Assembly (NCBI RefSeq): GCF_001953865.1
Contig: NZ_MQUQ01000019.1
Span: forward strand, 1-64,000
DNA length: 64,000 nt
Origin: Amycolatopsis coloradensis
GTDB taxonomy: Bacteria; Actinomycetota; Actinomycetes; Mycobacteriales; Pseudonocardiaceae
Reading direction: 5' to 3'
How positions within the stretch are numbered: the stretch's first letter is position 1; each line of letters starts with the position of its first letter. This document shows, piece by piece, positions 8,235-16,466 of this stretch. The notes beneath the pieces were generated by a model. That model searched no databases and was not told where the DNA came from. It worked only from the letters and a program-made list of their open reading frames with translations. Position numbers and translations under genes: made by a program.

Positions 8235-9316
8235 CCGCGTTGGTCCACACGGGACACATCGTCCGTCGCCGCGACGGCGTGCCCCGCGCCGCGCCCGTCC
8301 GCCGTGGCGACGATCCGCCCCCGCTCGACCCGGACCGCGGCCTCGGTCTCGTCGCTGACCGCGAGCACCCCCGCGGCGGCCGCCAGCGTCCCGGTCACGT
8401 CGCACACCACGCGCACGCCCGGCCAGGCCCGCTCCGGGAAGGCCTGCCGCAGACCGCCGCACACCTCCGCGACGATCAGCCGGGTCAGCGGGACCAGTTC
8501 GTCGGGCTCGCTGGTCACGACGACCACGGTGACGTCGCGACCGTGGGCCCGCACGGCCTCTTCGGCGGCGACCAGCCGATGGGTGCCCAGGACGACCACC
8601 ACGCCATCGGCGGGAATGAACGTCTCGGCGCGCACGAGGTCGGCGGCCCCGGGCGGTGACCACGGCCGGTCGGCGGGCCGCGCCGCGGGCGCGATGACCG
8701 GCGGCGCCCACCAGTCGTTGAGGGTCAGCCCCGCCAGTCGCTCGCAGGCGCTCACGACGTCGAAGGGCTCGACGAGTCCCGGCGCGGCGGCCGCCAGCTG
8801 GCCGGCGCCGTGCAGCGTGGTCAGCACCGTCTCCGCGAGCCGGACACGACGCGGGATCGGCGCTCCCGCCGGACGTTCCGGCGGATCGAGCCGCTCCAGC
8901 GCGAGCCCGAGCAGCAGCCCGTTGAGCTTCACCAGCTGAGCGAACGGACGCCGGATCCGCTCGTCGGCCAGCACTTCCGGCATCAGATCACGCACGAGGC
9001 CCGCTGGGTCGTCGCCCAAGGGAAGCGCCGCCACCCTCGCCATGGCCAGTGCTCCCAACGCGTCCTGGAGCGTCTCGCCCGGTACGGCGTGCGGTGCTCC
9101 GGCGGACCGTTCCGCCAGTTCGGCCAGAACGGCGAAGTACAGCGCGCGTTTACCGGGGAAATTCGAGTAGACCGCGCCGCGGGTGAGTTCCGCCCGTTCG
9201 GCGATGACGTCGATCTTGGCGTCCCGGAAGCCCCGTTCCGCGAACTCGTCACGCGCGGCGGCCAGCACCTTCGTGCGATTGCGCTCCTGCGTCTCCGCCC
9301 TGCTCAGCCGAGCCAT
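8231..9316 (-). CDS. TetR regulator with extra C-terminal thioredoxin-like domain
   Basis: At 361 residues it is far longer than a usual TetR protein (~200). Residues 1-60 form the HTH (KVLAAARDEFAERGF, then GAVYSNFPGKRALYFAVLAE), then a TetR_C region to about 210. The last ~130 residues (VVVVLGTHRLVAAEE, VRVVCDVTGTLAAAAGVLAV, GRIVATADGRGAGHAV) read like a thioredoxin/peroxiredoxin fold, but without a CxxC pair. It is divergent from a P450 gene, its probable target, with an AT-rich palindrome between them. The domain call for the C-terminal half is an inference. Confidence 0.75.
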   Translation of the reverse strand: MARLSRAETQERNRTKVLAAARDEFAERGFRDAKIDVIAERAELTRGAVYSNFPGKRALYFAVLAELAERSAGAPHAVPGETLQDALGALAMARVAALPLGDDPAGLVRDLMPEVLADERIRRPFAQLVKLNGLLLGLALERLDPPERPAGAPIPRRVRLAETVLTTLHGAGQLAAAAPGLVEPFDVVSACERLAGLTLNDWWAPPVIAPAARPADRPWSPPGAADLVRAETFIPADGVVVVLGTHRLVAAEEAVRAHGRDVTVVVVTSEPDELVPLTRLIVAEVCGGLRQAFPERAWPGVRVVCDVTGTLAAAAGVLAVSDETEAAVRVERGRIVATADGRGAGHAVAATDDVSRVDQRG

Positions 9317-9382
9317 CGGTCTCCTGTCGTTGCCTGGGGACGAGGATCAAGATACCGTGAGCATTCAGATGATGAGAACATC

Positions 9383-9393
9383 TGTTTTAAACA
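9383..9393. promoter_or_regulatory. AT-rich palindrome between tetR and P450 genes
   Basis: TGTTT-T-AAACA is a perfect odd-centred palindrome in an otherwise GC-rich divergent region. It lies 20 bases before the P450 start and overlaps a direct repeat of AACATC (9378-9383 and 9390-9395). It is a candidate operator for the divergent TetR protein. Confidence 0.4.
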
Positions 9394-9413
9394 TCCGAAC
9401 TGGGAGACCTGCC

Positions 9414-10604
9414 TTGTCCGACGTTCCCGAGATCCTTCTGACCGACCCCGAGGTCCTGCGCGATCCGTTCACCGCGTACAGCCCGGTCCGTGAGCGCTCC
9501 CCCATCGCCAAGCTCTCCGCGCCGGGGTTCTCGATGTGGGCGATCCTGCGCCACGAAGAAGCGCGGAAAATGCTGAGCGACCCGCGTTTCGCTTTGAGCT
9601 CGGCCAGCTATCAGCGCATGGAGATCCCTGAGCACTGCCGCCCGTACATGCGGTCCATGCAGGAGGTCGAAGGCCCGGAACACCTCCGGCTCCGGCGCCT
9701 CGTCTCCCCCGCGTTCACCCCGCGCAAGGCCGCCGCGCTCCGGCCGGGGATCGAGCGGCTCGTGGACGACCTCCTCGACGGTCTCGCCGGACAAGACCGG
9801 ATCGACCTGGTCACCGCCTTCGCGCGTCCACTACCGATCGACGTGATCTGCGCCCTGGTCGGCATCCCCGAAGCCGACCGCCCGCGCTGGCGCGAGTACG
9901 GCACCATGGTCGCGGCGGGCGACGGCCCCGGGCTGGCGAAAGCGGTTCCAGGGATCGTCGAGGACTCACTCGCCGCCATCGCGAACCGGAAGCTCGAGCC
10001 CGCCGAAGACGTCGTCTCGCAGCTACTCCAGATCCAGGCCGAAGACGGCGACAGGCTCAGCGAAACCGAGCTGGTCGCCCTGGTCTGGCAGCTCGTCCTT
10101 GGCGGCCAGGTGCCCGGCAACCTCATCGCCAACTCCGTCGAGATCCTGCTCGCCCATCCCGCTCAGCTGGCCGAGCTCCGCGAAGACCCGGGCCTGATGC
10201 CCGGCGCGGTCGAGGAACTGATGCGCTGGTGCAGCCCGCAGCTGCTGACGATCCCCCGGCTCACCACGACGGACGTCCGGATCGGCGACGTCCTGATCCC
10301 CGAAGGAGAACCTGTTACCGTCGCGATCGCCGCGGTGAACCGGGATCCGAGGGCGTTCCCAGACCCGGACGTCTTCGACATCCGGCGCGCGGCGGGGCCC
10401 GCGTGGCATCTGGCGTTCGCCCACGGGCCACATTTCTGCCTCGGCGCCTCGCTTGCGAGGGTGCAGACCGAAGTCGCGCTCACCGCACTGCTGCGCCGGT
10501 TCCCCGATCTCGCGCTCGCGGACGGACTGCTGCGGATCCCGGACCCGGGCACCTGGCGACTGAACGCGCTGCCGGTCACCCTGCGCGCGACGGTTGCTAA
10601 CTGA
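9414..10604 (+). CDS. Cytochrome P450 with atypical I-helix
   Basis: The 396-residue soluble bacterial P450 has the ExxR helix K motif in EELMRWCSP, and the haem loop FAHGPHFCLGASLAR with the Cys ligand at about 344. The I-helix reads LVLGGQVPGNLIAN where most P450s have AGHETT, so the usual acid-alcohol pair is Gln-Val. Oxygen activation may therefore depend on the substrate, or the reaction may be unusual. I chose the TTG start behind GGGAG; two ATG codons 14-15 codons upstream are possible. The next gene, an LLM oxidoreductase, may be a redox neighbour. Confidence 0.85.
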   Translation: MSDVPEILLTDPEVLRDPFTAYSPVRERSPIAKLSAPGFSMWAILRHEEARKMLSDPRFALSSASYQRMEIPEHCRPYMRSMQEVEGPEHLRLRRLVSPAFTPRKAAALRPGIERLVDDLLDGLAGQDRIDLVTAFARPLPIDVICALVGIPEADRPRWREYGTMVAAGDGPGLAKAVPGIVEDSLAAIANRKLEPAEDVVSQLLQIQAEDGDRLSETELVALVWQLVLGGQVPGNLIANSVEILLAHPAQLAELREDPGLMPGAVEELMRWCSPQLLTIPRLTTTDVRIGDVLIPEGEPVTVAIAAVNRDPRAFPDPDVFDIRRAAGPAWHLAFAHGPHFCLGASLARVQTEVALTALLRRFPDLALADGLLRIPDPGTWRLNALPVTLRATVAN

Positions 10605-10615
10605 AACACGTTCTA
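10602..10615. promoter_or_regulatory. KstR-type operator before an LLM oxidoreductase gene
   Basis: TGAAACACGTTCTA fits the KstR consensus TnnAACnnGTTnnA from mycobacteria and rhodococci. It begins at the P450 stop codon and lies 15 bases upstream of the next GTG start. The same motif with two base changes precedes the kstD gene. Confidence 0.55.
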
Positions 10616-10630
10616 ATAACGTGAGCGGCT

Positions 10631-11488
10631 GTGAGACACGGGATAGTGCTGTTCACCAGTGACCGGGGCATCACACCGGCGGCCGCCGCGCGGGCGGCGG
10701 AAGCGGCGGGCTTCGACGCCTTCCACGTGCCCGAACACACGCACATCCCGGTCAAACGGGCGGCTCCGCATCCGCGCACCGGCGACTCGTCACTGCCCGA
10801 CGACCGCTACCTGCGCACGCTGGATCCGTGGGTCGCGCTGGCCACCGCGGCCTCGGTGACCACGCGGATCCGGCTCGCGACGGCGGTGGCCCTCCCGGTC
10901 GAGAGCGATCCGATCACGCTGGCGAAGACGATCGCCAGCCTCGATCATCTCTCGGGCGGGCGGGTCACCCTCGGCGTCGGCTTCGGCTGGAACGTCGACG
11001 AACTGGCCGATCACGGCGTCCCCGGCGGCAAGCGTCGAACGGTCCTGCGCGAGTACGTCGAAGCGATGCGCGCGCTCTGGACGGACGACGAAGCGTCGTA
11101 CGCGGGCGAGTTCGTCTCGTTCGGCGCGAGCTGGGCCTGGCCGAAACCGGCTCAAGCGCACATCCCGGTGACCGTCGGCGCGGGCGGGACGGAGAAGACG
11201 TTCCGCTGGATCGCGAAGTCGGCCGACGGCTGGCTCACCACTCCCGGCGACACGGACATCGAGGACAAGGCACGCCGGCTTCGCGAGATCTGGCGCGAAG
11301 AAGGCCGTTCCGGAGAACCGGAGATCTCCGCGCTCGGCGTCCGCCCGGACCCGGAGAACCTGGCCAAGCTGGAAGCCGCCGGGGTCACCGAGACGATCTT
11401 CGGCCTCCCGGACCGCTCCCCCGAAGAGGTCGAGGCCTGGCTTCAGCGCCTCGCCGGGAAACTCAGCCTGCCCGCTGGGAGTCGATGA
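10631..11488 (+). CDS. LLM class (luciferase-like) F420-dependent oxidoreductase
   Basis: The 285-residue TIM-barrel protein has the family's N-terminal strand (GIVLFTSDRG), FDAFHVPEHTHIP, the SLDHLSGGRVTLGVGFGWN segment and a phosphate-binding end (VTVGAGGTEKTFRWIAKSADG). The pattern is that of TIGR03619-type F420-dependent enzymes. The GTG start is close behind a KstR-like box, so it may belong to a steroid-responsive regulon. Its 3' end overlaps the end of the convergent kinase gene by 26 bases. Substrate unknown. Confidence 0.85.
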   Translation: MRHGIVLFTSDRGITPAAAARAAEAAGFDAFHVPEHTHIPVKRAAPHPRTGDSSLPDDRYLRTLDPWVALATAASVTTRIRLATAVALPVESDPITLAKTIASLDHLSGGRVTLGVGFGWNVDELADHGVPGGKRRTVLREYVEAMRALWTDDEASYAGEFVSFGASWAWPKPAQAHIPVTVGAGGTEKTFRWIAKSADGWLTTPGDTDIEDKARRLREIWREEGRSGEPEISALGVRPDPENLAKLEAAGVTETIFGLPDRSPEEVEAWLQRLAGKLSLPAGSR

Positions 11489-12863
11489 GATACCGGCCGT
11501 CCTGCTGGACCAGCTCGAAGGTCTCCCTCCCCGTCTTGGTCCCTCCTGAGGCGAGGACGTAGGTGAGCGTCGCCGTCACCGTGTTCCCGGATTCGGACAC
11601 GTTCGACACGCTCACCGAGCGGTATTCCTTCCAGTAGCCCGAGTACCGCTCGAAGCTCTGGTTCCTGGTGCGCTTGAAGTTGTCGGACAGCGTCGCGAAC
11701 CCGGCCTGGAGGTTCCCCGGGATGAGCGTGTAGTAGGCCGCGAGCGCCTGCCCTGGCGTCTGCGCCGGAGGCGGCGCGGAAGACGACGTGGCCGGAGGCG
11801 GTGACGACGACGGGGGCGCCGCCGAGGAGGTCGGCGGCTGCGGTTCAGGAGAGGACGGCGGCGGGGTGACGGCCTGCGACTGCGAGGCAGGCGGCGGCGC
11901 GGCGTCCGGCGGCGGGTCCTCGCCGCGGGCGAGGAAGACGACCACGGCCGCGGCGACGGCGGCGAGCACGAGGAACCCGGCGAGCACGCCGATCAGCATT
12001 CCCTTGCGCGCCTTCGGCGGTGGCTCCTCGGCGATGAGCGTCGTCGGCTCCCCCGCCGCCAGCGCCCGCAGCTCCCGCTCGGTCTCGGTCATCGTCGGCC
12101 TGCTGTCCGGCCGGACGTCGAGGAGCCGGGTCAACAGCGGCGTCAGGATGTCGGATTTGACCGGTGGGGTGATTTCCCCGCTGGACGCGCGGTACAGCAG
12201 CGCGATCGGATTCTCCGCCGTGCCGTAGGGCGAGCCGCCTTCGAGCGCGGTGTACAGCGTCGCGCCGAGCGAGAACACGTCGGAAGCGGAAGTGGCGTCC
12301 TCGCCGCGGGCCACCTCGGGCGCCAGGAACGCCGGTGTCCCGGAGATCTCACCGGTCGCGGTGAGCTGGACGTCGCCCATCGCCCGTGAGATCCCGAAGT
12401 CGGTGATCTTGACGGTGTCGTCCTCGCCGAGCAGGACGTTGCCGGGCTTGATGTCGCGGTGGACGATGCCCGCCCGGTGCGCGGCCGCCAGCGCCGAGCA
12501 CAGCTGGATGGCGAGGCGGATGACGTCGTCGACCTCCATCGGCCCTTCACGCAGTTTGTCCGCGAGGCTGATCGAGGGGAGGTACTCCATGATGATCCAC
12601 GGGCGGTCCTGCTCGTCGATCACCCCGAAGACGGTGATGGCGTGCGGATGTACCAGCCGCGCGGCGATCCTGGCCTCGCGCAGCGCGCGATTCTTGGCCT
12701 CGTCGGCCTTCTGCTCTCCTTGCCCGTGCGGCAGAAGGAGTTCCTTGACCGCGACCGTGCGCTCCAGGTTGTCGTCGCGTGCCCGCCACACGGTGCCCAT
12801 GGAGCCGCCGCCGACGGGCTCGATGAGATCGAACCGGTCGGCGAGGCGGCGGATCTCCTCCAT
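11463..12863 (-). CDS. Membrane-anchored Ser/Thr protein kinase (PASTA-less, Pkn type)
   Basis: The 466-residue Hanks-type kinase has a Gly-rich loop (VGGGSMGTVWRA, residues 17-28), Lys40 in VAVKE, the catalytic HRDIKPGN and DFG in KITDFGIS. The kinase domain ends near 265. A juxtamembrane segment, one TM helix (GVLAGFLVLAAVAAAVVVFL) and a Pro/Ser-rich linker follow. The ~95-residue extracytoplasmic domain (YYTLIPGNLQAGFATLSDNF onward) resembles NTF2-like sensor domains. The ATG is preceded by AGGGGGA; the frame continues upstream, but without kinase-like sequence. Confidence 0.9.
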   Translation of the reverse strand: MEEIRRLADRFDLIEPVGGGSMGTVWRARDDNLERTVAVKELLLPHGQGEQKADEAKNRALREARIAARLVHPHAITVFGVIDEQDRPWIIMEYLPSISLADKLREGPMEVDDVIRLAIQLCSALAAAHRAGIVHRDIKPGNVLLGEDDTVKITDFGISRAMGDVQLTATGEISGTPAFLAPEVARGEDATSASDVFSLGATLYTALEGGSPYGTAENPIALLYRASSGEITPPVKSDILTPLLTRLLDVRPDSRPTMTETERELRALAAGEPTTLIAEEPPPKARKGMLIGVLAGFLVLAAVAAAVVVFLARGEDPPPDAAPPPASQSQAVTPPPSSPEPQPPTSSAAPPSSSPPPATSSSAPPPAQTPGQALAAYYTLIPGNLQAGFATLSDNFKRTRNQSFERYSGYWKEYRSVSVSNVSESGNTVTATLTYVLASGGTKTGRETFELVQQDGRYLIDSQRAG

Positions 12864-13095
12864 TGTCGACGTCCCCCTGGGAGCTGTGGTGTTCGCGTGA
12901 ACCTTGCCAGCATGCCAGGAACTCGCCGGGGCGCAGGACCCGGCACGGTGGTTTTCCGGCGCGGTGTCGGTCACGTCGCGGGCTGGGCCGTTCAGCGGAA
13001 CGCTGCCCCTTCGGCTGCCCGGAAGTTCGTATCCCGGACGGCCTGGGGCGCACTTTACTTCTCCAGGTGTGGCCTGATCTCGAGAAAGGGCGGCG

Positions 13096-13788
13096 ATGCG
13101 GGAAACCGTCAGCGGACGTGGCGTGCTCGAAGGCGCGTTCACGTTGCTCGAAGCGCTCAACGAGCACGGCGGGCAGGCCGGGCTGACCCAGCTCGTGCGG
13201 GCCACCGGGCTCCCGAAGACCACTGTGCACCGGCTCCTCGACCAGCTGGCCGACCTCGGCGCGGTCGAGCGGGCGGGCCGCGGCTACCGGATCGGCTCCC
13301 GGGTGTTCCGGCTCGGCCGGTTCTGGCAGCCCGAACTGCGCGATCTGGCCAAGGAGTGGCTGCCGTCGCTTTCGGCGCGGATGCGGGCGGGTCTCGTGCT
13401 CGCGGTACCGAGGGAAGGCCGCGCGCTGGTCGCGGCGGGAGCCGTCCTGCCCGCCGACGACGTCCCCGCGTGGCCGGGCACCCCGCTGCCGCCCGGGACC
13501 GCCGCCGGACGGCTTCTGGCCGCTCACCACCACGCGCTCGCGGAACCGGACGCCGACGCGCTGGAGATCCGCGCGGCCGGATACGCGGCCGAGTCGGAGA
13601 CCATCACGGCGGGACTCGGCTGCGCGGCCGTCGCCATCAGAACCCCGGACGGCCGGGTCGGCGCGGCACTCGCCGCCGTCCTGCCCGTCCGGCGGGACCC
13701 GGTTTCGCTGGTCGCCGGGCTGGCGAGCACCGCGCGTTCCTTCGGTGCCGCGCTCGCCGAGTGCTCGCGGCCGAACCGGGCCGGATGA
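13096..13788 (+). CDS. IclR family transcriptional regulator
   Basis: The 230-residue protein has an N-terminal winged HTH (GVLEGAFTLLEALNEHGGQ, LPKTTVHRLLDQLADLGAVE) and an IclR-type GAF-like effector domain. It looks like regulators of aromatic or sugar catabolism, but no metabolic gene is adjacent. It is divergent from the kinase gene; the 232-base gap between them shows no other gene. A strong hairpin lies 90 bases past its stop. Confidence 0.85.
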   Translation: MRETVSGRGVLEGAFTLLEALNEHGGQAGLTQLVRATGLPKTTVHRLLDQLADLGAVERAGRGYRIGSRVFRLGRFWQPELRDLAKEWLPSLSARMRAGLVLAVPREGRALVAAGAVLPADDVPAWPGTPLPPGTAAGRLLAAHHHALAEPDADALEIRAAGYAAESETITAGLGCAAVAIRTPDGRVGAALAAVLPVRRDPVSLVAGLASTARSFGAALAECSRPNRAG

Positions 13789-13876
13789 TCAGCGAAAGAT
13801 CATGGCTTCCGTTGTCATCAGGGCATTTCCGTGACCGATCGCCTACCGGGCAACCACCGCACACGAGACGGCGTAT

Positions 13877-13915
13877 AGCGTCCCTTCACCGCGTGGCACG
13901 CACTGAAGGGACGCT
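13877..13915. terminator. Bidirectional hairpin between convergent genes
   Basis: AGCGTCCCTTCA pairs perfectly with TGAAGGGACGCT around a 15-base loop. It separates iclR (+) from the last gene of the ESX-like operon (-). Confidence 0.7.
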
Positions 13916-13922
13916 TCTTCCC

Positions 13923-14099
13923 CTACCAGGCTTTACCGAACTTGATGCGGTACTCGGCGTCTTCGGCGGGCTTGCCCGCCCCCTTGATCCGGGCCTTCGG
14001 CTTGCCCGCCTTCTTGCGTTTGGCGGCCAGCGTCTCCGGATCCCACGGGTTCTCGAGCAGGCGTTCGGCGTCCTCTTCCTTCGGCGGCTCGTCCGTCAC
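13923..14099 (-). CDS. 58-residue basic protein ending the ESX-like operon
   Basis: The GTG start overlaps the TGA of the upstream WXG-like gene (GTGA), which strongly supports translation. The protein begins VTDEPPKEEDAERLLENPWD, then has a Lys/Arg/Gly/Pro-rich middle (KRKKAGKPKARIKGAGKP) and ends AEDAEYRIKFGKAW. I do not recognise a family. As the last gene after an ESX-like substrate it could be a chaperone or partner, but that is inference only. Confidence 0.7.
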   Translation of the reverse strand: MTDEPPKEEDAERLLENPWDPETLAAKRKKAGKPKARIKGAGKPAEDAEYRIKFGKAW

Positions 14100-14773
14100 C
14101 GCGCGGCCGCGGGTTCCTTCGGCACCGGCTTGACGGCCCAGAGGTCGGGGTTCCCGGCCGGTTCGGCCAATTTCATGACGTCGGCGAAGTCGTTCGCCTG
14201 CCGGGAGAGGAAGACACCCATCTGGCGCAGGTCGCCCATCTTGCGGACCGACGCCTCGATCAGGTCGCTGACGGCCTGGACGAACCCGTTCAGGACGCGA
14301 ATCATGTTCGCCGCCTCACCGGGAGGGTTGAACCAGTCCTCGATGAGGTTCGTCGCCGCCTCGACGAGCTGGTTGGCGCACTCGCTGATGAACCCGATCG
14401 CGTCGGCGTAGGTTTCGTAAACGATGTCGATGCAGCTCTCCATCGTGCTCGCGATCTCGTTGAAAACGCCTTCGTTACGCGAGATGCGCTTCGTCGCGTT
14501 GATCGCGTAGGTGTTGTACGAGTCGTAACCGCCGCCCTGCCAGTACGCGGCGAGGTTGTTGCGGGAGTCGTCGATGGCGTTCTCGGAGTCGACCATGTAC
14601 GGGGCCTGGCCCCACCACACGGCCAGTTCCTCCATCCGGTCGGCGTTGCCGAAGAGGCCGTCCCGGATCATCGCCAGGGTGCTGAGCGCGCCCTTGTGCT
14701 TGTACTTCTCGGCCTTCTCCTGGACCTTGTTCGCGCTGTTCTCCGGCCATTCGGCCTTCTCGCGTGTCGCCAT
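14096..14773 (-). CDS. WXG100-like / ESX-type alpha-helical protein
   Basis: The 225-residue protein is predicted to be almost entirely helical. It has a WxG-like turn (AAYWQGGGYDSY, about residues 77-88) between helices, as in WXG100/PPE-like type VII secretion substrates, but is twice the size of EsxA. Another WWGQAPYMVDS segment lies near 53. No toxin domain follows. It sits 26 bases after the EspC-like gene and overlaps the next small gene, so it is part of a five-gene operon. Type VII export is an inference. Confidence 0.72.
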   Translation of the reverse strand: MATREKAEWPENSANKVQEKAEKYKHKGALSTLAMIRDGLFGNADRMEELAVWWGQAPYMVDSENAIDDSRNNLAAYWQGGGYDSYNTYAINATKRISRNEGVFNEIASTMESCIDIVYETYADAIGFISECANQLVEAATNLIEDWFNPPGEAANMIRVLNGFVQAVSDLIEASVRKMGDLRQMGVFLSRQANDFADVMKLAEPAGNPDLWAVKPVPKEPAAAR

Positions 14774-14799
14774 GCTCTGTTCCTTAACTCTCGGAAGGC

Positions 14800-15150
14800 C
14801 TAGAAGCGCTTGCTCGCGTCGTCGTCGCTCATGTAGCCGAACCGCTCGTAATACTCGGCGTCGCGGTCCTCGTAGTCCTTGGCGACCTTGTCCAGGTTGT
14901 CGCGGACTTCCTGGATCTGTTCATAGCCGGTCCGAGTGGTCTTCAGGATGGTTTCGCGGGCGACGTTGTAGTCCCGCGGGAAATTGGTCTTCCTGCCGAG
15001 CAGTCCCATGTCCGAATCGGACATCGCCGCGTAGTCGCCGGCGAGCTTGAGGAACTCATACCAGGCGTCACCCGCGATGACCCACGCGTCGGTGTTCTTG
15101 CGGAGGGCGTCGGGCACGACGTAGTAGCCGGTGCCGTCGATCTGAGCCAA
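14800..15150 (-). CDS. EspC-like small ESX protein with YxxxD motif
   Basis: The 116-residue helical protein has a C-terminal VAKDYEDRDAEYYERF, which contains YEDRD, matching the YxxxD/E export motif of type VII secretion substrates. The N-terminal part (MAQIDGTGYYVVPDALRKN) and the LAGDYAAMSDSDMG segment resemble EspC/DUF2580-like ESX proteins. It is co-directional with the YbaB-like pair (13-base gap) and the WXG-like gene. No ESX ATPase or membrane component is in the window, so any export system would be encoded elsewhere. Confidence 0.7.
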   Translation of the reverse strand: MAQIDGTGYYVVPDALRKNTDAWVIAGDAWYEFLKLAGDYAAMSDSDMGLLGRKTNFPRDYNVARETILKTTRTGYEQIQEVRDNLDKVAKDYEDRDAEYYERFGYMSDDDASKRF

Positions 15151-15163
15151 AGTCGTTCTCCGT

Positions 15164-15463
15164 TCAGCGGGGGCGCGAGACGTCGAGCGCCTGCTGCCTG
15201 AGTTCCTGTGCGTGTTCCTCGGCGGCGACGATCGCCTCCAGCAGGCTCGCGCTCAACGCGGGAGCCGTGGTGTAGGGCAGGTTGTCGAGATCGATCTCGA
15301 TCCGCTCCAGGCGCCCGGCGCCGGAGACCTCGACGACGCCGAGATCGTCGGGGATGTCGACCTCGATGGTCTGCGACCGGACGTTCGCGATCGCCCGCGT
15401 CCGCTTCTCGTCGCGCTCCTCGATCTCGCTGACCAGGTTCTCCAGCCTGCTCCTGCGGCTCAC
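15164..15463 (-). CDS. YbaB/EbfC family nucleoid-associated-like protein (second copy)
   Basis: The 99-residue protein has the YbaB/EbfC layout: an N-terminal helix (LENLVSEIEERDEKR), three strands (TIEVDIPDDLGVVEVSGAGR, LERIEIDLDNLP) and a long C-terminal helix (SLLEAIVAAEEHAQELRQQA). Classic YbaB binds DNA as a dimer; ESX-linked actinobacterial versions have no proven role. The GTG start overlaps the TGA of the preceding gene, so the two YbaB-like proteins are probably made together and may heterodimerise. Confidence 0.8.
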   Translation of the reverse strand: MSRRSRLENLVSEIEERDEKRTRAIANVRSQTIEVDIPDDLGVVEVSGAGRLERIEIDLDNLPYTTAPALSASLLEAIVAAEEHAQELRQQALDVSRPR

Positions 15464-15777
15464 GCGAACACCTCCGGGAAGCGTTCCGCGGCCTTCTCGC
15501 GACCGGCGGCACCGGCCGCGGCGCGCGCGGCGGTGATGGCTTCGATCGTGTCCGGGCCGATGTTCTGCGGGTAGGCCTGGCGCAGGGCGTCCGCGCTGAC
15601 GTCCAGGTCGATCAGCCGTCCGTTGCCGTCCACTTCGGCCTCGACAAAGCCGCTGTCCGAACGACCGGAGAAGCGTTCTTCGGCGTGTTCGGCGGCGAGA
15701 CGTTCGAATTCCGCGGCCTGCGCCTCCCATGCGGCCATTTCCGCAGCCGTGGGCGGCTCCCAGTCGTATGCGTTCAT
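15460..15777 (-). CDS. YbaB/EbfC family-like protein (first gene of ESX-like operon)
   Basis: The 105-residue protein starts MNAYDWEPPTAAEMAAWEAQ and continues with the YbaB-type strands FVEAEVDGNGRLIDLDVSAD and a C-terminal helix (IEAITAARAAAGAAGREKAA). I chose the ATG five bases after a TTTACATG -10-like sequence, which would give a nearly leaderless mRNA; the open frame continues upstream without family similarity. It heads a tight operon with a second YbaB-like gene, an EspC-like gene, a WXG-like gene and a 58-residue protein. Confidence 0.75.
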   Translation of the reverse strand: MNAYDWEPPTAAEMAAWEAQAAEFERLAAEHAEERFSGRSDSGFVEAEVDGNGRLIDLDVSADALRQAYPQNIGPDTIEAITAARAAAGAAGREKAAERFPEVFA

Positions 15778-15865
15778 GCGAGCATGTAAACACCGTTGAC
15801 TTTGCCGGGGCGGGAGTTTCCGGACATCGCCGGAGACATTGTGGCCCAGATCACCCAGGCGGACG

Positions 15866-16414
15866 TCAGCCGGCGGCGTCGACCAGGAACGCCAGGCTGC
15901 GCTCGGTTTCGGCGATGGCGGAACCGCGGGCGACATGGCCGTCGATCACGAGCGTGGCCAGCCCGTGGAGCAGGCACCACAGCGTGACGGCGAACCCGCC
16001 AGGATCGTGCTGCTCCCTCACCCGATCGGCCAGCACCGCACAGGTCTCCCGGTGTGCCTCGCCGAGTTCCGGATGCGCGCCGCGGTCGCAGATCCCGGCG
16101 CCGGCCATCAACCGGTACAACGCGGGATTCTCCAGCGCGAAGCCGAGGTAGGTATGCCCGAGCGCGGTCACCGTACCGGCGCCGCAGCCCCGCAGGCAGG
16201 CGTGCAGTTCAGCGTGCCCCTCCAGCGCGACCGCCACCAACAGGGCGTCCTTGTCGCGGAAATGCCGATACGGCGCCGCGGTGGACGCGCCCACCTTCGC
16301 GACCGCGCCGCGCAGGCTCACCCCCTCGGGACCTCGCTCGACGAGGAGCTCGCGTGCGGCCAGGACGAGCGCACGACGGAGGTCCCCGTGGTGATAGGAA
16401 CGTCTGACGCTCAT
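15866..16414 (-). CDS. TetR family regulator with TetR_C_33-type (WHG) domain
   Basis: The 182-residue protein begins MSVRRSYHHGDLRRALVLAA, the classic start of the YHHGDL subgroup. It has the HTH VSLRGAVAKVGASTAAPYRHF (broken here) and a C-terminal WHG-type domain (GFAVTLWCLLHGLATLVIDG). It is upstream of the ESX-like operon on the same strand; 82 bases separate them. The target is unknown. Confidence 0.85.
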   Translation of the reverse strand: MSVRRSYHHGDLRRALVLAARELLVERGPEGVSLRGAVAKVGASTAAPYRHFRDKDALLVAVALEGHAELHACLRGCGAGTVTALGHTYLGFALENPALYRLMAGAGICDRGAHPELGEAHRETCAVLADRVREQHDPGGFAVTLWCLLHGLATLVIDGHVARGSAIAETERSLAFLVDAAG

Positions 16415-16466
16415 GGCGGACCCCCCAGCCCTTGATGCCACGCGAACGCCCCACCTTAGCCGAGGG

